Assembly: GCA_945834405.1 (NCBI GenBank)
Contig: CAMAHD010000001.1
Location: forward strand, 1-64,000
Source: an uncultured Prevotella sp.
Lineage (GTDB): Bacteria > Bacteroidota > Bacteroidia > Bacteroidales > Bacteroidaceae
Direction of reading: 5' to 3'
DNA: 64,000 nt
Shown: piece by piece, positions 41,501 through 52,689 of the stretch
Numbering within the stretch: position 1 is the first letter of the stretch
How the letters are laid out: every line of letters begins with the position of its first letter
Program-made: the position numbers and the translations under genes
Notes under the pieces: generated by a model
What the model was told of the DNA's origin: nothing
Seen by the model: the letters and a program-made list of their open reading frames with translations, nothing else
The model's database searches: none

Positions 41501-44500
41501 GTCAAGGGCATGATGGGGGAAACCAGCCATAGCACCCCTATAGGTGTCAAAGTCTTGCATGTTGGTATTGCGCCAAGTCAGGGTGATACCAAGGGTCTTG
41601 GCAGCATTGTCGGCATCCTTCTCGTAAGTCTCGTAGAAGTCGCCGCAACGGAACAGCAGCAAAGCATCGGGATGCTTGGCCTTCAGGTTATAGAACTGCT
41701 TCATCATCGGAGAAAGTTCTTCCTGAACTGTCTCAGCCTGCTCCTCCTGTTGATTGGCTTGCTGCTGCAAGGCTTTTTCATTGGTTCCCTTATGATAGAC
41801 ATACATCATACATCTGTCAACGGCGTTAGGGACAGATGCCTCAGGGAAACCACCAACACGCAAGACACTCTTCATCTGAATACGCATCTTCGCCTCTACG
41901 CCTTCTCGCTGATCCCAGTCGGGAAGGCTGGTGTAATTGGAGACACTCATGGCAATAGCCTTTGAGATGTCCTGCATCTTTTTGTCTGAAAGGGCATCAG
42001 CACCAAGTAGTTCCTTAATAGTATTATAATAATGCTCCTCATCAGCATTCAACTCAAACTGCTCGGTGACAGGCTGTACCTGACCCTCACGTAAAACAGC
42101 AGCGTCAAGAAGGTAGTCCAGATAGACACCCAAGCGAACCAGTGCTTCCTCACGGTCGCCACGATCCATACGCTTGCCGTTTCGGTCTTCCAACATACGA
42201 AGGAAGTCTACCTCATTCTGAGTGAAGACAGACATATCGACATTGCCAAAACGCTCAACAGCCTTATTGACATGACCACGAAGGTCATCGAACTCTATAG
42301 CCGTCCACTTGTCAATATAACTCTTGACAGCAGCTAAGGCAAGGTTTGTACGCCAGTCAATGCCGTAATCCTCCAGCGTTTTACGAGCCATCTCGCACTG
42401 TTTACTGCCATGACCGTTACGGTCTGCATGGTAGTCTTCCTTATTAGCGACCTCGAAGAGTTGCTGACGGACATCATCTGGAAGTACCATCTGATAGCTC
42501 TCGCCATTCAAGAAAGCAAGACGCTTGCGGGCAGCGAAGATGACTTCGTTGTCCTGATGAACCATATAGCCATCGGTATCTTCCTGAGCCTTGGCAGTAA
42601 GCCATTCTCTATCATCCAAGCGGGACTTTTGCAAGTCCATCATCTCCTTAATCCATTCCTCTGCTTTCTGGCGAAGTGAGAACTCAGCCTCGGTATATGG
42701 GTCGCTGACCAAATGATCTCCACACCACTTATAGCCGGTTACAGAGCCACGATTACGCCAAGAGCCGGTGTCGGCAGCTTCGCGCATCTCCTTGAAAGTA
42801 ACCAGACTTAACGCCTCACGGGCGAAAGTAACATTATGGTACCGGCCCTCTCTACTAATCTTATAGACCGGCTCCTCTTGCTTAGGCATAGAGGCCTTTG
42901 TCTCGTCAAGGCTGGCCTGGATCTTCTTATCTAACTCTTCCATCTGCTGCTTCAACTCCTGAAGTTCCTGCTCCTTAGGCCAAGCCTTACCAGCAATACG
43001 CTCATACTCGGCAATATCCTCACGGAGCTTCTGATTACGCTCCTGGTACTGCTCGATATAGCCGGGAATCTTCTCCAAAGCGTTGACACCATAGCGGACA
43101 GCAGCAAGGCGGTTGTCCTTGCTCATAGCAAGATGACCGTTGTTGTACTCGTACATATAATGTCCCTGTACGTAGAAACGATTACCGGCAAAAGTGTCTT
43201 TCCTTGCCTTTTCATCATACACATAGATACTGTCAACGAGCAAGGGGAAACCATAGACGGTACCCATCTGACGGTCTTTGTTGCCAATGGTACGACCGGC
43301 ATCCTGAAGGACGCTGCCCATACCTTCTATATTATAGGCTCCGGCAGCAGTGAACTCCGGCTCCTTGGTCATAACAAGACCAGGAAGGACAGTGCCGTCC
43401 TCGCCACGCTTGGCTTGGCTCTGGAAGGTATCGTAGTCCTCCGTCATCTGACGGATGATAGCATCATTCTTATCCAACTTCTCACGGGCGGTCTGCAAAC
43501 GCCACTCGGTATCGCGGCGAGCCTGCATATAGCTCTTGCGCTCTGACTCCAGACCCATAACCTTGTTCTTCAGACGCTCTTTCTGTAAGAGATCGTCATT
43601 ATCAGAGAGGATGGCAACCATCTCGGCGAAGCTCATGCCGTTATCCTCGTCAAAGGCTCCCTCATCAATGACGCGGGTGCCAAGGGAATTAGTCTTCAAC
43701 TGTGTGATAAATAACTGTTTGTTCTGGAGTAGGTTGAACTTATAGACATCCAAACTGCGCTCGACGGCATAGATGATAACATCAACCTTATTACCGCCAA
43801 ACTCTTTGGCTACCCAGTTGTTGGTACGACGGGCACGACCGTTGCGCTGCTCCAAGTCAGAGGGCCGCCAGGGTATGTCGATATGATGGACGGCAACGGC
43901 ACGCTTCTGGGCATTGACACCAGTACCAAGGGTAGAGGTGCTTCCAAAGAGAACACGGATTTTTCCGTCGTTCATATCCTGAATAATCTGCTTGCGCTGC
44001 TTCTCATTCTTGGCTTCCTGAATGAAACGGATCTCATGCTCAGGAATACCATAGTCCTCTACAAGCTTACGCTTGATCTCGGAGAAAACGTTCCACTCGC
44101 CGGGCTTATAGGTACTGAGGTCACTGAAAATGAACTGTGTACCCTTCTGCTCGTCGAACTTATAATAATATTCCGACACGAGCTTGGCACAATGGCTGGC
44201 CTTATTGTCGGGATTATCACCAAACAGCTCTTGTGAGACAAGACGCATATCAAGGGCTGCCTTACGGCTGGCATCAGTAGCAATAAGCATCTTGCCTTTT
44301 TCCTCACGCTCGGAAAGAGGCGAACGGAAAATCAACTCACCATCACCCGTCTTGGCGAACTCCACCAGACGCTGGTTGAAGTCCTGCTGATCAGCAGTGG
44401 GCTTGATGGTGTGTAAATCGACAGTCATATCAGGGCGGTCGAGACCGACATCCTCACCAGTGCGGTAGTCGGTAATCTCATTATAGAAGGTCGCCAGCTC

Positions 44501-47500
44501 AGGAACCTTGACAAAATAGCGGTAACGCTCCTTGGCGGCTACCTGGTTGGTGACGTTGAACTCATAGTCGGTGGTCTTCTTTGCATAGACAGCAGCCCAC
44601 GCATCAAAGCTGTGGATGCCCTGCTGTGCCATCGCCTTTGGACGGAGATACTTGAATAATAGATATAGCTCGGTAAGGCTGTTACTGATAGTGGTTCCAC
44701 TGAGGAAGGTGGCTCCCAAATCCTTACCGGTGCGGTTCTGGATGGTACGGATGGCATACAGCAGGTTCATAGCTTTTTGGCTACCAGAGGGATTACCCAA
44801 GCCGGAAACTCGCTGATGACGGGTCGTAAACATTAGATTCTTGAACTGATGACTCTCATCGATAAAGATATGGTCAATACCCATCGTACCGAAGTCGACA
44901 ACATCATCAGTACGCTTCGCCATCTCGTACTGCATCTGGTGAAGCTTGACGGAAAGATTCTCCTTGCGCTTCTCTAAACCAGTGAGCATACGCTTGGAGA
45001 TATTACCTCCCTGCTGACGGATGACATCAAGGGCTTCGTCAATGTCGCGGATCTCATCACCCAGTATCTGCTCCTGAATCTCCATAGACTGAGGAATCTT
45101 ACCAAACTGGTCGTGAGACATAATGACACAGGCGTAGTCATTATTCTTAATACGATTGAAGAACTGTACACGGTTGACAGGAGAAAAGTCCTTCTCAGAG
45201 GCATACAGTATCTTATCATCGGGGAAGGCTGCCTGATAGGTGGCAGCAATCTCACTGACGTTAGCCTTCAAAGCTATAATCATCGGCTTGTTAGCCAAAC
45301 CGAGACGGTGCATCTCATGAGCGGCCATACACATGATAAGAGTCTTACCGGTTCCTACCTCATGGTCGCAGATGCCACCGCCATTCTGGACTATCATAGA
45401 AACACAGTCCTTCTGACTCTGATAGATATCCTTGATATTGAACTTAGGAGAAGCCAAGGCTTTCAGGTCAATGCCGGGGAATGTCTGATAGCTGCCATCG
45501 TACTGTGCCTTGACAAAACAATTGAACTTCCTATTATACATAGCCTGAAGCTCGTCACGCTGTTCCTTGGGGAGATTGGTAAGATACTCCGTAAATCCGT
45601 TACGGATTTCCTGAATCTTGCTATTAGCAAGCTGTATCTTCTCCATGTCGGGACCCTTGACATCCTCACCATCCTCATTATAGCCAACGCATTTCTGAAT
45701 GTCTGGAGTGGTGTCATGGAAGGCATGACCTAACAAGGCCATACCATCATAGTCCTTATACTCTCCATGAATGCAGAACTCCTCGCGGATTTTCAGATTA
45801 TAGCGTTCCTTAGCTTTCAGGGAGTATTCATCAATATGCTCAGCATAATGAATCTCCACCGGCGTGGCAAAAAGCTTGCTGACGTATTCCTCGTAATATG
45901 ATGTCGGAATCCAGCGCTCACCGAACTGTAAGCCAATATCATCAAAGTCTATCTCCTTCGGACGGGCAGACTCCAGAGCTGCCAGCGTCTCTTCGAGCTT
46001 GCCGACGACATCAAACTTCTTGTCAGCATCGTCAAGGAACTCCTTCCGATAGCGGATAGCGGATTCCACCTCGTCAATCTTATCATAGATATTGCCGGAG
46101 AGTGCCTTGGAAGCAATCTGGAAATGACCATCGGGCATATAGTACATCTGCCCCTTCAAGACGGCAATCAGCTCGTCCTTACCGATGCCGGTGACATCTT
46201 CCATATAGCCCAGGTTGACACGACCATAACGGTTCATAGAAAGGAAGAGGGCTTCCTCAGGAGTGTCAACATGCTCTACTTCGTAAGAGACGAAAGAGAC
46301 AGGACGCTGGAAAATGTCGGCCTTGACGAACTCACCATTGGACTCGTTCTCCACACACAGCATGTCTCGAGCCATCGTGTCATACAGAATGACGCGCTGG
46401 TTACGACGCTCATTGAGTGCACCATGCTGGGCAAGGAAACGGTCGTAGGCCTCATTGAGCTGCTGGCGAAGCTCTGCATGCTCGGCCTTTTCCTGAGCTT
46501 CAATATTATACAGCTCATTATAAAGCTCACGGACAGTAATATAGTCACGCATGACAGGATAGTCACGCGGAGATAGCTGGTTGTCCGTGAAAGGATTGAA
46601 AGTGGGACGTCCTATCTTGATACCGTTCAACGTACCAATCTGGTCACCATCGGCAATAACTATGCCATCGCGCCAGTGGGCTTTCAGAACACCGTCATAC
46701 GGACGCGGCTCTGAAGCATTCTTTTTCTCTTCCTCGGCATCCCACATGGCGAAAAGGTCAAGCTGGACAGGACCAGAAGACGGCTCCTGCTTCTTGGGCT
46801 GTGCCTTGACGGCGGGCCTGGGCTGCTCCACCTTCACCTTATATATATTATTATTATAGAGATTCACGTCAAGGCGGTCTGCAAAGTCAGCAGACAGCGT
46901 ATCATAAAGACGCTGAGAGAGCTTTTCAAGATCACCGTCAAAGGGATATTCATAGGCAGCGTCACCATACATATTCTTGCCGACAACAACACCATCGGAA
47001 AGGATATGGCCGGCAGTATCTTTGATAAAAACCATATTAGTAACGATGCCATCACGCTCCACCTCATTGCGGAAGAAGCCCTCCAAATAAGAAACATCAT
47101 CGCGACGCTCCATCTTCTGGCGGGAACGGATGTCAGGATTCTTCTGTAAAATGACAAGGTCAGAGCCTGCCTCGGTACCAGCCTCACTGCTGAACATACC
47201 GTCAGGAAGACGGACAACACTGACAATACGGGCGATATCAGATATACGCTTACGCACATAATTATTACGCTGACTGTCTAAAACACCACGGGAAGTTATG
47301 AAAGCTACCAGACCACCGTCATGAACGGCATCAAGAGCTTTCAAAAAGAAATAATTATGAAGGGTACCGGCAGCCCACTGCTTATACTCGTCTTTACTAT
47401 TGGCAAATTCGGGGTCAAAAACCTTGACATCACCAAAAGGAATATTACTGGTGACAAGGTCAAAAGAACCTAACGCCTCCAGAGGAATGGTCTCAAAACC

Positions 47501-48037
47501 ATTCACTATAATCTTATCGTCAGGGTGGAGGGCTTTCAATATCTTACCTGTCAGCAGGTCCTTCTCGAAAGCAGAAACCTGCATACCCTCCTGGTCAACC
47601 TTGAAAGCATCAATGAACTTTCCATTGCCTGAAGATGGGTCAAGGAAATTGTTCACCGCAATACCGGCATCAGACAAAGCCTTGCTGAGCGAGCGGATGA
47701 TGACATCAGGAGTATAGAAAGCGGTATTAACGCTTCGCTTCAGACTGTCAACATAGCCCTGATACTCCTTATCATCCTTGCTGAACTGCTGCAGTATCTC
47801 GTGCAGACGGATGGTGTCATTCAAGAAAGGACGGTCGCCGGACTTCCAGATGTTACCATCCTGGATGTTGACACCGTAAACGGGGTTTAAGATAAACTTC
47901 AAACCACCGAAACCACTATACTTACGAAGGACTGCCACCTCATCGGCGGTAGCCACACGTCCATCATGCTCACACTCCAAGGCGATGCGAATCGCCTCAA
48001 TATTGTCATTCAACTTCTGATGCTTGTTATATGCCAT
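26507..48037 (-). CDS. Giant polyvalent / DarB-like antirestriction protein (7,176 aa): N6-methylase, SNF2-like helicase and many accessory domains
   Basis: Single uninterrupted [17 protein letters not shown] and SNIPFGD methylase motifs; [20 protein letters not shown] helicase motifs; plus the modules described in findings. Confidence 0.9.
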   Translation of the reverse strand: MAYNKHQKLNDNIEAIRIALECEHDGRVATADEVAVLRKYSGFGGLKFILNPVYGVNIQDGNIWKSGDRPFLNDTIRLHEILQQFSKDDKEYQGYVDSLKRSVNTAFYTPDVIIRSLSKALSDAGIAVNNFLDPSSGNGKFIDAFKVDQEGMQVSAFEKDLLTGKILKALHPDDKIIVNGFETIPLEALGSFDLVTSNIPFGDVKVFDPEFANSKDEYKQWAAGTLHNYFFLKALDAVHDGGLVAFITSRGVLDSQRNNYVRKRISDIARIVSVVRLPDGMFSSEAGTEAGSDLVILQKNPDIRSRQKMERRDDVSYLEGFFRNEVERDGIVTNMVFIKDTAGHILSDGVVVGKNMYGDAAYEYPFDGDLEKLSQRLYDTLSADFADRLDVNLYNNNIYKVKVEQPRPAVKAQPKKQEPSSGPVQLDLFAMWDAEEEKKNASEPRPYDGVLKAHWRDGIVIADGDQIGTLNGIKIGRPTFNPFTDNQLSPRDYPVMRDYITVRELYNELYNIEAQEKAEHAELRQQLNEAYDRFLAQHGALNERRNQRVILYDTMARDMLCVENESNGEFVKADIFQRPVSFVSYEVEHVDTPEEALFLSMNRYGRVNLGYMEDVTGIGKDELIAVLKGQMYYMPDGHFQIASKALSGNIYDKIDEVESAIRYRKEFLDDADKKFDVVGKLEETLAALESARPKEIDFDDIGLQFGERWIPTSYYEEYVSKLFATPVEIHYAEHIDEYSLKAKERYNLKIREEFCIHGEYKDYDGMALLGHAFHDTTPDIQKCVGYNEDGEDVKGPDMEKIQLANSKIQEIRNGFTEYLTNLPKEQRDELQAMYNRKFNCFVKAQYDGSYQTFPGIDLKALASPKFNIKDIYQSQKDCVSMIVQNGGGICDHEVGTGKTLIMCMAAHEMHRLGLANKPMIIALKANVSEIAATYQAAFPDDKILYASEKDFSPVNRVQFFNRIKNNDYACVIMSHDQFGKIPQSMEIQEQILGDEIRDIDEALDVIRQQGGNISKRMLTGLEKRKENLSVKLHQMQYEMAKRTDDVVDFGTMGIDHIFIDESHQFKNLMFTTRHQRVSGLGNPSGSQKAMNLLYAIRTIQNRTGKDLGATFLSGTTISNSLTELYLLFKYLRPKAMAQQGIHSFDAWAAVYAKKTTDYEFNVTNQVAAKERYRYFVKVPELATFYNEITDYRTGEDVGLDRPDMTVDLHTIKPTADQQDFNQRLVEFAKTGDGELIFRSPLSEREEKGKMLIATDASRKAALDMRLVSQELFGDNPDNKASHCAKLVSEYYYKFDEQKGTQFIFSDLSTYKPGEWNVFSEIKRKLVEDYGIPEHEIRFIQEAKNEKQRKQIIQDMNDGKIRVLFGSTSTLGTGVNAQKRAVAVHHIDIPWRPSDLEQRNGRARRTNNWVAKEFGGNKVDVIIYAVERSLDVYKFNLLQNKQLFITQLKTNSLGTRVIDEGAFDEDNGMSFAEMVAILSDNDDLLQKERLKNKVMGLESERKSYMQARRDTEWRLQTAREKLDKNDAIIRQMTEDYDTFQSQAKRGEDGTVLPGLVMTKEPEFTAAGAYNIEGMGSVLQDAGRTIGNKDRQMGTVYGFPLLVDSIYVYDEKARKDTFAGNRFYVQGHYMYEYNNGHLAMSKDNRLAAVRYGVNALEKIPGYIEQYQERNQKLREDIAEYERIAGKAWPKEQELQELKQQMEELDKKIQASLDETKASMPKQEEPVYKISREGRYHNVTFAREALSLVTFKEMREAADTGSWRNRGSVTGYKWCGDHLVSDPYTEAEFSLRQKAEEWIKEMMDLQKSRLDDREWLTAKAQEDTDGYMVHQDNEVIFAARKRLAFLNGESYQMVLPDDVRQQLFEVANKEDYHADRNGHGSKQCEMARKTLEDYGIDWRTNLALAAVKSYIDKWTAIEFDDLRGHVNKAVERFGNVDMSVFTQNEVDFLRMLEDRNGKRMDRGDREEALVRLGVYLDYLLDAAVLREGQVQPVTEQFELNADEEHYYNTIKELLGADALSDKKMQDISKAIAMSVSNYTSLPDWDQREGVEAKMRIQMKSVLRVGGFPEASVPNAVDRCMMYVYHKGTNEKALQQQANQQEEQAETVQEELSPMMKQFYNLKAKHPDALLLFRCGDFYETYEKDADNAAKTLGITLTWRNTNMQDFDTYRGAMAGFPHHALDTYLPKLIRAGYRVAICDQLEAPKQTVKRSITELVEPGLEVRMQIVDRHSSLTPTEKSLMSQIVSDLETGNHLLGRPRPEDYWEFAAEHDAAVLALKQGATLTERQRDILLERANNLYEGLHDLAIDLNIDEQRLRNALSVGSVNEHRSVEEYPITHEGNYWFVGNANGYGIMPQYAVQVAGLYNGEQVNRDGRMMMRFVSEDDANNFVGNIRLLNDRYTNQLRDGLIEKMKAAGINVSTDWQEGERVLALENGRVTMMGSRVDKKQIAISRYFEDKELTEKQRAFVEVYSGKEKEVSVEINRPERNFTLSVIAGKEEGLGTKHSLMKHFGTTMGVFNEDDILSIYEVIEKGECKTVDSGSRRRNVYQLVLNGVKHTVLTEVRKNKEVFGDYYTNQKARPLNNKMANADTLDGAGVNSGNALDAAKVRQNSDISKENQEKIREQRILGNNMYGYVSDMNGMPLMVYHGTAIGLNRFEEYREDKPIWFTPDRDYADIYANRTERNIYRSDIRPSYIKMYHPVYLSNLDRGIDSFFTREDWLRELQDATDIGIEELRRDVPDTSWLYQAVNSEAFKEMMLRHGYDGIIGQERGHASYAVFANYQVEQAAKAQLSWHLRFFRTPNGESYGFVRQDGSIYIDPRIATAETPIHEYTHLWAEVLRQRNPQEWQNIVQMMKDTPELWNYVRDNYPHLMTDDQITDEALAQFSGKRGYQKLQDFVDGQDNKSIFDKMMEVLGKFWSNVAEFFGIHYTNKEEVADRILFDLLSEVNPLDYKQNEANTLRELQNIQQSSKDFKEWFGDWQKPSIYRAYMVDDVDSLKERYPSVLPQKFYDHSTVTYGLQVMDDREGQRKELHIIGRLTTDKVDVLVVENPESHNQYAHITLATVPGVKPVEANAELEKHADAIVPLDDYVHVTFKNVINRKLSKVVDENGKPLIVEHGSHADFTVFDISKIGENSKDNGLFGAGFYFGTQAPGWLNDGREDYHVMKVYLDIKHPFEISDHISTDIYSEIRDKLDTPAMRGLTLTGFNDKQIQVGEYIDHIKAVDNLIKENMPFVEELMSKDEDLQFIHPDDRLRVWREHEINNRSGIGSLGMSWQNVISEHIGSYQFTAAAIQDGYDGVIVDRGHGENEYVAFEPNQIKSATENIGTFLRENNDIRYHFIGEKGAQNLDQATGGNAIDMLQKAQQSVNTEIQEAENVDAVRQQSPAPRRLTLEDREAGGAVVDHLRAMGITVSTDIRENRRVLKAAVADQSEVGKVRHFKTEQGESYGFAYKGQIHLDLRKIDAELPLHEYAHLWCEALRRINPDNWNSVVEMMKQDAETWNFVKASYPELTSDSELAEEVIAHYSGKRGAAKLHAELERMTPKDANYGSRWGNIYQNVAKAIQDFWKHVGDSLNFHYESKEDLADQILNDFAKQVNPVRKVEQWLESRDKEYAAAVEAGDIDKARDIFWDALHENVGNGVTPFMAVDGYRGKLDRLAHAVKDENNIEAINKAADLMAPFVRAGMVLVPAPGHEGYATSTLALANAIAERSFVPVADVLKSDPRESQYEYKYAHDGKAMSADALGIRMEGELPMWEGVERMPVVIDNVVHTGNTAEACVKALGKGVVLSLASAVSQERHVASLKTLEPVVYDKAGNLIPLSERFELKNKYLGRVMHYKDIVNNDVVDDTPVVAIGVKQRMDLLTKEVLTSIDNSRVGYSKMVSDGKDKEGGEHLERTLFYDDNTIGTVVVDADKEGIGKVAYLLDCRVHPFDVAEDAWEGIDDMPLDEEYDYGCIRFDDEASLVAFYEAHKDDVAYRNGRYNKIQDLAIEKGRAAAETYSKEAPVQYLYKPVPPMQQWKDVLSDKTFLHRPAIEQKSLRYVKGESIVDFKNRNRLYGGHHDFAWYFWQKYADQKDVVTAILGGGLTDDNCQDVAKKLAALVDFKDEGYEIRSLLNYNNLSNPTSYYYAFNTAWDEKMKAFRDNPVVKTVQGLESYDVEEIKDLVKNHVMDTVGEFFFDDGLVIKDITIIGSRSRNEAHEGSDLDILFEYDGTDIKEDAMFNVLHVEPLEIDGITVDINPICARYSMNTADWLARDARWREEDFRKQHNNIKTMNIKDSLQQLLGEVMPHEGMRYAFSAGFIADDTEHRAVSDYLLVRTLKNTANGYLAGEDTEGYLNISRLSVNEQEFIQKLIREQQLVEKIGEGRSINWNSLRVGFDSNPETNNYKTATLRSLSVERGELVFNGTITNGDHVGEEPLTLHSLSADDMENLYKAVSEDIRRNEQSVSDLADMYQDIFRKASALKQLVSTPSSLYDTLNALSQPMDVGLVPLRGFADASMEAFYNGESEHQALNELTQGDYLKFLGELQNCRSDQLDVLSAMLVDRRAAYDYTTLDSMLAGTIQYYNDNLPHESVSQELINLLGVTDGKQLMDWVNNGVTNPGERLQHLKDALATISLYDADRLISAKAQRESLPDRMAEEVRLAPKTLLEGHYAMVMSYFLNNQAQLTSGEKAALLPLDRVETPEELSKWASGVLTGNTLEDLAGIPETIREEASALAYAVAETNDEDLPKVVEGLHGIGLINDMHLDALVKDSMRHHEKVAGEVILYKSNGLLTAVGEDAAVISQATGWPASLVKYGEDRSAQVLHLNSDGFEYLVEQNLNLRVTAAPVSLRPVMQYSMSDTLLALETIDYSISIAKQEPVKIETGGSLNIGNFKAKTLDFHPSGLDAYAENGEKMTIRDIPKKYYHPEGTLVVADYINGHRETIENALAMAQPLNYEPYDSPDQVATVLEEYNLQKNIHPDEILLFRQKGFVEAFGDDAERLSKAFGLPLFERRLDNGVIRFAMMNTSDYLELADDATLDVHLAVPDAVDTRQAISESLVRMQENIAADAAKQGIAAEIFPSGDNKYSVRIVNADTLHQVSNAVELSADEAARYQLMVGPSAMSQRGDFVMEMADKYFGEVIRQAQQENTLSDELSVLRDKIKDVVSQLTPSEYHTISIPENFQRTTPTGEPMTHVGVPSDGTIMVPAMVSDIDHIDNKEVLDNIYMGVTAAALKQEISRQPAFQTDEYSIRVRFAEPFEMMDAEQQPVMVSSVTLADSDGNLIIYPGQANGMTIAMGDADAMRLMLDKIREEKRFTQLQPDNEYVHVQSADDKVDIYRRIHGWTHDDPALLYNNTEVSVYFYDSTTNTVENIDNYAGIDAYENREGFFLVKSDEYEEAYRQLEEHDREMGFAVEDAADVQQRVIAFGVHGRTILSPVTENDITFDEHKAPGMVEGAVVREVNGVPHTFTASFNAGEDVREDIVDDINKQIRTWNIKELDRYLGTQRDLIQERFDAFKAEHGEEPLYAEVTIRYKDDGVQQVDMIKLSTDIDERDDDKIFYNVDGIEGFKKLLQSDNGEDFDIIDISDTLFYAKSLYLGQEQQSSVTLNPIVENLLKQVREGSAAVNRDNAAGRYVLTVFDKDRSLGYERGFKEVTVGEDMDDKVYISIDNSNGVTASQVPAFVRDELLDYAKSRIQLEAKEPEHYHISFGSDNRPGGVFGDIHVEMLNNSPRVTLDDAKAIAESLGGEARIMNNRIWGDFTREADAVQFGDKMVALNVDRMVDERDAAVEENRNMLSERLWSRLVDLLSEDGDMLLLQQPFTITEADGLAAGQRVDVFNIRRSLSPDVDAVCVFVCGDNKGGVSTYRMTAEDLHQVEDILDSKNYTISLKRDEGLDPELRDAKGYLMDMISEAVPSVGSGLTLNPVKLDDGDKVVVVNNLYQNSQGNYTIAGVVEGTDESATLDVSRLDTYSNIYAMSMAVREAQIANLVGAGDEMSFVEGLAVSREEYDPDMDYVDLIKFDQNGSLNIIGHRADADGSTVSFDHGEGMYLNGLDDLYAQVKEIRETESLEEAFDEGLEDETDLAFSADQQKIIKEPVATYMSQHYSDYYRVEKIENELITEYPQLKTFTAMEENKNEEVAQQQEAQEQQVTNEEQQAKSAGEKKVWNIDYTKYSMPEGVSVTKAFVNKITKGENVGKYAIVAVINGEQKVRTMYYNDVTAFFNEKKNQDGPKATLDQLVAKYFGAGKKEQQAVAPDAEPKQEAVQQRNDSEDKAEAKQEPEQNQQAEGSQKKRPFENIDYTKYHLPEGVSVTNAFVNKITKGENVGKYGISANINGQRVSRVMYLNDTRAFFNEKKNQDGPKATLDQLIAKYFGKTAESMAVGSVQEAKHLVQEQQEQKADAAEQEKVKAQEAEKKQAAEEAKEKEEKKTVPVAVVQAQLLSGALLAAAAADGVFMNKNGKKSPDFASREHMIVSPFNAMMMALHSDANGYKTNQYVTFDDAKKGGYSVKKGESGLSYNWYAFDKYVNRYDSNDVISKEAYEGLDADQKGLYKQFRSKEEKSIFNIDQTTMSSVKKEDYKQLLSAEDKSVVGRAIKENIETPAEGVSPIENLKANTAGAMLLLRTANNTYELHGADAIKAEQILGVKSTDHPELKDGEGNAVKVVSIAKDKLDAVLPKLIRKGDRVAIADKPESEAVLKRYGTADRIYKDMADLTESMKKAGGDKVVVSSIRETGFDRETGILHINDSRSSAPGEEVKTAISRANDLYRAVAYYTGTAERLNRGGRMLPADAVKYDQLVSELSAGVLMSRKGLPATLSASSKELVPYFERELKEDSKLVGRLESDVNNAVKVVGMIRKGENIDYAAIRGEKSIEAMRPKFYTIATEINSLPKMESLSVVIVKDPKEKSAAVILPAGASLEVNNEVPGMSKKRIAISLKNDGYDSEKISFYNAGGSLGFNQPNEFFADKEVIVGHLKQYKFMVDYTLDLKEEIARTGMVDIEQVSMIKDDNNRHVLYIKPAEGKPITVYPEVSDVKMFFANLRSENFETVRENLGQKYFAFIQQYPEMEAGVLMPEISEDVNLARITKVNIAKDKLDDTRYVMFAEIDGDKVHHAVTKDQAQRLFLVDDQFLYKQRLAAVLFGEKLGIAEGQEAAQFRDNHEGQGNDNVEETRQAEDTQQEEHNEERRAGGMHR
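28968..29200 (-). repeat. Intragenic repeat unit B of the giant gene
   Basis: Encodes [32 protein letters not shown]...[24 protein letters not shown]; high nucleotide similarity to unit A. Confidence 0.85.
29359..29590 (-). repeat. Intragenic repeat unit A of the giant gene
   Basis: Encodes [32 protein letters not shown]...[24 protein letters not shown]. Confidence 0.85.
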
Positions 48038-48066
48038 AATACTATGCTTTGCTCGTTATTTTTCCA

Positions 48067-48141
48067 CAAAGGAAATACAGATTATATGCAAAGCAAAAAT
48101 TCAGAGGAACTTCCTCTTGATTTAACACATTTACGATTTTT
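48067..48141 (-). promoter_or_regulatory. Shared promoter element, copy P4
   Basis: Minus strand AAAAATCGTAAATGTGTTAAATCAAGAGGAAGTTCCTCTGAATTTT; core 48126-48116, 41-nt spacer, -7-like TTCCTTTG 48074-48067, ATG at 48037. Confidence 0.75.
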
Positions 48142-48211
48142 CGGGTCTTAAACACCGAAAATCAAGAATTTTAAAATCGTAAACAGCAATCGTTTAAGAA
48201 AGAGAAGAATA

Positions 48212-48738
48212 CTATCTTCCCAAACTCTTATCTTGCAGCTGAGACTGAGCCTGAGACTGACTATCTTCAGCTTCAAATAATAAGGCTGCAAGCTGACCGG
48301 GATTTATATCAGAGCTATGGGAAACGCCCAAAGGCTTTTCGGATGAAGGATTCTCTTCAAGAGATAGTATGTCACCCTGAAATTCTCTTTATTATCCAAC
48401 TGCCCGAAGAACATCAATCTTCCATTCTTATCTGTCAAAGAGGTGGTAAACACACCTCTTGCCGTATCTTCAATAAAAGACGTTTTACTGTATCCTGTCT
48501 TGGGAACGCCTAACTTTTCAGCATCTTCTTCCTCCCAATCCTCAAAATCTTCCAACACATATTACACTCGTGGGGCGTCTTCTTTTGCATCGGCATGAAC
48601 AACGGCATAGCACTCGCCAAGAATTGGGTGCTCAGTCTTTTCCACTGTCACCCCTGGACGCTGACGCTCATACTGGAGGAGGTCATCAACATAGTCGTAA
48701 GACTCAATGGAGAAATCTCGCTTGGATGTTTCATATTC
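48212..48738 (-). pseudogene. Degraded gene (in-frame stop plus apparent frameshift)
   Basis: Reads YETSKRDFSIESYDYVDDLLQYERQRPGVTVEKTEHPILGECYAVVHADAKEDAPRV*YVLEDFEDWEEEDAEKLGVPKTGYSKTSFIEDTARGVFTTSLTDKNGRLMFFGQLDNKE, then a second frame EFQGDILSLEENPSSEKPLGVSHSSDINPGQLAALLFEAEDSQSQAQSQLQDKSLGR*. Confidence 0.55.
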
Positions 48739-48780
48739 TTACACTATATTATCTGTGAAATCCATGACTTGAATCTTCCA

Positions 48781-49221
48781 TCAATGAATTCTTTTAATTC
48801 TAACCTTTTTAGGTAGGGGAAGTTGCAACGCTAATAAATAATTTTCACTGGATATTGACTGTTGATAATAAGAGGCTATGTCATGACCTTCTGTTTTTAA
48901 AGTATCATCAAAACATTCTTCCAATGATTCTTTGTTCTTTAAAGAATCAGGAACAGACTCTGGAGAGTCGACTGAAACTAAATCAACATCTTCTCCAGAA
49001 GGCACTTCTTCTGTTATGGGATAACTATCAAGCTTTTCATCCGTCACGCAAAAAGTGCCATCCATTAAAGGATTCTCAATCACATATTTTGTATGATACC
49101 CAAAAACTTGTTCAAAAGAACGAGTCCAGGGATGATGTTTCGATATGTAGTAAAATAAAGCTAAATAATAGATTACATAAACTACAGACACAATGATAAA
49201 ATAGGTAGAAAACGCTTCCAT
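48781..49221 (-). CDS. Small membrane protein, unknown
   Basis: Intact ORF with N-terminal TM helix. Confidence 0.55.
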   Translation of the reverse strand: MEAFSTYFIIVSVVYVIYYLALFYYISKHHPWTRSFEQVFGYHTKYVIENPLMDGTFCVTDEKLDSYPITEEVPSGEDVDLVSVDSPESVPDSLKNKESLEECFDDTLKTEGHDIASYYQQSISSENYLLALQLPLPKKVRIKRIH

Positions 49222-49223
49222 AG

Positions 49224-49625
49224 TTATTCCTTTTTATTACTGTTTTCTTCACTTTGCTCTACAATATAAACCCTAACGGCTCCTTTGGTGAATATATCAC
49301 TGAAGAAACTCGCAGCATTGTTGAACCAACGCTTAACCTTGTCAAAAGCCTCAGGACGAGTAGGTGAGGTTGGTTCACTCTTGACATTCTCTTTCATCTT
49401 TACAGTGTCAATGTCGGCCTCGATATTCTTCATAACACTCAGGTCACAGATATTAGCAGTAGGAAGCTCGGCATTCAGATACTCGGTGGTCTGTAAGTCA
49501 CTCTGTACCTCGTCGGGAATCTCGGTATGGAATATATCAATAATGAGATACCCTAAACCCAGAAGCGGAAAATACAGAATAGCAGGAAGAATAATACAGG
49601 GTCTTTTTAAATCATTAAGTTGCAT
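49224..49625 (-). CDS. Truncated TraM-like protein (TraM N-terminus on an unrelated C-terminus)
   Basis: ILPAILYFPLLGLGYLIIDIFHTEIPDEVQSDLQTTEYLNAELPTAN identical to TraM of this window. Confidence 0.7.
   Translation of the reverse strand: MQLNDLKRPCIILPAILYFPLLGLGYLIIDIFHTEIPDEVQSDLQTTEYLNAELPTANICDLSVMKNIEADIDTVKMKENVKSEPTSPTRPEAFDKVKRWFNNAASFFSDIFTKGAVRVYIVEQSEENSNKKE
49452..49593 (-). repeat. 142-bp near-identical patch shared with traM (58563-58704)
   Basis: Visual alignment of the two segments shows one T/C difference. Confidence 0.9.
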
Positions 49626-50700
49626 CTTTTATATATTGAAGTTTAATTTCATTGATCATGTCATCCACGTCTTTATTGACACGGTTATAATTTGCATATA
49701 GAATACGGCTCTTTTCTTCCTCAGAAGAAAATACATACGGTTCAATTCTAAGAGACTCTTTAATTGTCCTGAATGAACCTTTCAAAGTCTTTTTATACGA
49801 ATAAATACTTTGTGGAGAACCAGAAGGAACGGCACCTGTAATAACAGAAGAAACCAAAGAAAACAGATATTTTTGATTTGCCTTAGCAACTAACATTAAA
49901 TAGTCTCTGTTCCATTTATCAGACAAATCAAAATCATCACCATCACGATGAAAAATCCAAAAAAATTCCTTATTTACCAAACGAGATAGATGCACACGCA
50001 GTGTGCCTACCATACCCTCGTATTGATCCATTGCCTTGTGAAGAAAGGCTGTCATAAACGGGAGAATCAAAGGCAAACACTCAGGGTCAGTCTCCAAGAC
50101 ATTGAAGATAGTCTCGTAGTCCTTGTTGAGAAACGACAGCACATGAGGCATGTCTGAGTATTTTCCCAGCCAGTATGCCGGCTTTACGCAGCCAACACTC
50201 GAATATCTTCCTTGTTGTCTGGATTGCTCTGCTTCAAGAAGATGAGCCTTGGAATCAAATACACGGCCCGTTGGTTTTTTTTGACCCGTTGCAAGATCAT
50301 CATAATACTCAGGAAATAATGTTTCACCACTTTCAGAATAAGGTATAATCTTGTAATTCAAAAAAAACCAAATACAGGCAGCTAATAAATTAGCGGCAGA
50401 CTTCTCATAGAAAAGCTGGGATGTGACCAAGTGCCCCCTATAACCACAAAAGTTTAATTTTTCGGAAAAAGTAATAGAATCTTGTAACGTTGGAATATAC
50501 TTTAACTGAATAGGATTGAAACGGAAAGACCGACTTACATCATCTATATTGATGACGCGCATTTTATAACTATGTTCTAACAAAGATACATAAGTAGGAA
50601 TTTCGGAAGCATTTGATAATTCTTCCAAAAAACCATTACCTACAGACTTGTAGAAGGATAACATATGTTCTCTTTCTTTGATTATCATATCATAAAACAT
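49615..50700 (-). CDS. Coupling-protein paralogue lacking the P-loop
   Basis: PAYWLGKYSDMPHVLSFLNKDYETIFNVLETDPECLPL and NRVNKDVDDMINEIK shared with the 15081-17330 protein; Walker A and Walker B regions absent. Confidence 0.75.
   Translation of the reverse strand: MFYDMIIKEREHMLSFYKSVGNGFLEELSNASEIPTYVSLLEHSYKMRVINIDDVSRSFRFNPIQLKYIPTLQDSITFSEKLNFCGYRGHLVTSQLFYEKSAANLLAACIWFFLNYKIIPYSESGETLFPEYYDDLATGQKKPTGRVFDSKAHLLEAEQSRQQGRYSSVGCVKPAYWLGKYSDMPHVLSFLNKDYETIFNVLETDPECLPLILPFMTAFLHKAMDQYEGMVGTLRVHLSRLVNKEFFWIFHRDGDDFDLSDKWNRDYLMLVAKANQKYLFSLVSSVITGAVPSGSPQSIYSYKKTLKGSFRTIKESLRIEPYVFSSEEEKSRILYANYNRVNKDVDDMINEIKLQYIKDAT
50077..50181 (-). repeat. 105-bp identical patch shared (inverted) with the coupling protein gene (16230-16334)
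   Basis: Reverse complement reads identically by eye. Confidence 0.9.
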
Positions 50701-52677
50701 TTACTTTAAACCAAAGGTACGCTGCTGTTCCTGACCCTGAACAACACCGCGGTCATACTGGTCACGGACAGCTGATTGCTGCTCATCGTACTTTTTCAAT
50801 ACGGCATTGCAGAGGGTATTCAAGGGCAACTTACCCTGATAATAGGCATCGGCAGTCTGCTCATCGACATAGATTACACAAGGCTTGTGGTCGATAGTAG
50901 CCACAAGGGCATTACCCTTCATGGCAGGCTGCTCTATACGCTCAGAGAGTATCTCATCACGATGCTGTACATACTGCTTGGGGCGCTGCTGAGTAGTCTT
51001 TATTCCTGCATTGTCCAGAATCTCATGACCTGCCTTATTGAGAATATTGGCACCTCCAAGACCTATTAACAGCATCTTCAAGAAAGGATTCCTGACGAAC
51101 ATGCCAGCAAAGATGGCACCAAAGGGAAGAAGATTATCCTTCAAACGAAGGCTCTTGCTCTGTCCAGTCAGCATACCGATAAGCATATCGGGAAGCATAG
51201 CCAGGACATAACCGAGGTTCTTACCGATGTCACTCATACCCGTCAGTCCGAACTGACTCATCAAGCCATCCCAACCTGACATCCCTGTCTGTTGATAATT
51301 GACGGCTTGATGCATAGGCTGACCTTGCTGATACTGAGCTTGGGCATACTGCTGTTGGCTCTGGACTGGAGACTGCGAAGGTGCCTGCTGGGAAGAAACG
51401 GCAGCGGCAGCGACCTGCATCTGTGGCTTCCTGGCCTGTTTCTGCATCTGGTCAGCAGCACGGGCATAGTCATAGCCGCGCTGGGCTACATCGGCAAAAG
51501 ATATATTCTTGTCGCCGAACTTCATTACTGACTTGCCGGTACGCTTCATCTCTATAGCGATTGCCGCGAAGGTAGCGGAATAGCGTAACGCTTCCTCTGG
51601 AGTCTTCTGCATCATCCAAGCAGGAACAGAACTGTCTGCCTTGACGGTGATGCCTTCTGACTGTAGGCTGTTGAATACATTAGTCAGATGCGTAGAGGTG
51701 TCACCCTGTGCGGCATCCAACAGCTGCTTACGAATCAGCTTTTCCTCCTCATTACTATAAGGAGGGCGATAGGCGGGAACCTTCATCTTGTTTGTGAGGT
51801 TCTGATTAACCAGATTGATAAGGGCAGAGCCGGAAGCTTTTACCTTCTTGGCATCTGCTTGTATCTGTGTCCAGGCGGTCTTGTCATCAAAGACGGCTGA
51901 ACCAAGTTGTTCATCAAAGCTGCTATCTTCCAAAGCATCAGAACCGAAACGAAGGGAAACATCAGCAACAAGCAAACCTGCTGCTCTCAACGCACTATTG
52001 TAACCTATAGGCAAAGCAACCGCATCACCAGCAAAAGAAACAAGGTGAGCACCAATTCTTTCAAGTCCAGAAGGGCTGTAAGAGGCGTTGATGGTTTTCT
52101 CCAACTTAGAGTCCATATCTGTCTTACTCCTGATAGTTGGCATCAGAAAGCCCCAAATGCTACCGTCGAAGCCTTGCTTTATGATATACTCCAATGAAGA
52201 CTTGGGAACCTTACTTTTTCCCAGCTGCCGAAGCATCATCGTCTCAACACGGTTATGGACGAAATCATAAGCAAGGTCACCATGAGGACACCCAGCGGAC
52301 AGGCGATTGTAGTTCTCTTCGCCCAGCTCCTTCTTGGCAGCGATACGCCAAGCTTCCGTCATGACTTGTAGGTCATGCTTGAAACCCTTGCTTTCAAGTT
52401 GCTGTCTAATCATAGACAACAGCTTTTCAGTAGATGCCTTGTTCCAAGGGCCAGTCTCAAGGGCTACCAGCTGGGTAGCGAAAGGACTGGCTGCGTCAAT
52501 ATAGCCGCCCCAACCACTATCAGACCTCTCACGGGTCTCTCGTACCTGGTTCTGGCGTAAAACACGCTGCTGCTGTGAGACAACAGGAGCAATGGTCTCA
52601 TTATAATATTTCGTGAAGACATACTCCATCTCACGAAAGAGTGGGGTATCTATCTTCTTATCTGTAGGGTTAGCCAT
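50701..52677 (-). CDS. Conjugation-associated protein, unknown, Q-rich with hydrophobic segments
   Basis: Intact ORF in the Tra operon. Confidence 0.65.
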   Translation of the reverse strand: MANPTDKKIDTPLFREMEYVFTKYYNETIAPVVSQQQRVLRQNQVRETRERSDSGWGGYIDAASPFATQLVALETGPWNKASTEKLLSMIRQQLESKGFKHDLQVMTEAWRIAAKKELGEENYNRLSAGCPHGDLAYDFVHNRVETMMLRQLGKSKVPKSSLEYIIKQGFDGSIWGFLMPTIRSKTDMDSKLEKTINASYSPSGLERIGAHLVSFAGDAVALPIGYNSALRAAGLLVADVSLRFGSDALEDSSFDEQLGSAVFDDKTAWTQIQADAKKVKASGSALINLVNQNLTNKMKVPAYRPPYSNEEEKLIRKQLLDAAQGDTSTHLTNVFNSLQSEGITVKADSSVPAWMMQKTPEEALRYSATFAAIAIEMKRTGKSVMKFGDKNISFADVAQRGYDYARAADQMQKQARKPQMQVAAAAVSSQQAPSQSPVQSQQQYAQAQYQQGQPMHQAVNYQQTGMSGWDGLMSQFGLTGMSDIGKNLGYVLAMLPDMLIGMLTGQSKSLRLKDNLLPFGAIFAGMFVRNPFLKMLLIGLGGANILNKAGHEILDNAGIKTTQQRPKQYVQHRDEILSERIEQPAMKGNALVATIDHKPCVIYVDEQTADAYYQGKLPLNTLCNAVLKKYDEQQSAVRDQYDRGVVQGQEQQRTFGLK

Positions 52678-52689
52678 AATCTGACAATT

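Noticed and set aside
49224-50700. Interpretation as an assembly duplication artefact
   Set aside because: Flanking sequence of each patch is distinct and the ORFs remain open, which argues for biology, but read mapping is still needed and this cannot be fully excluded.
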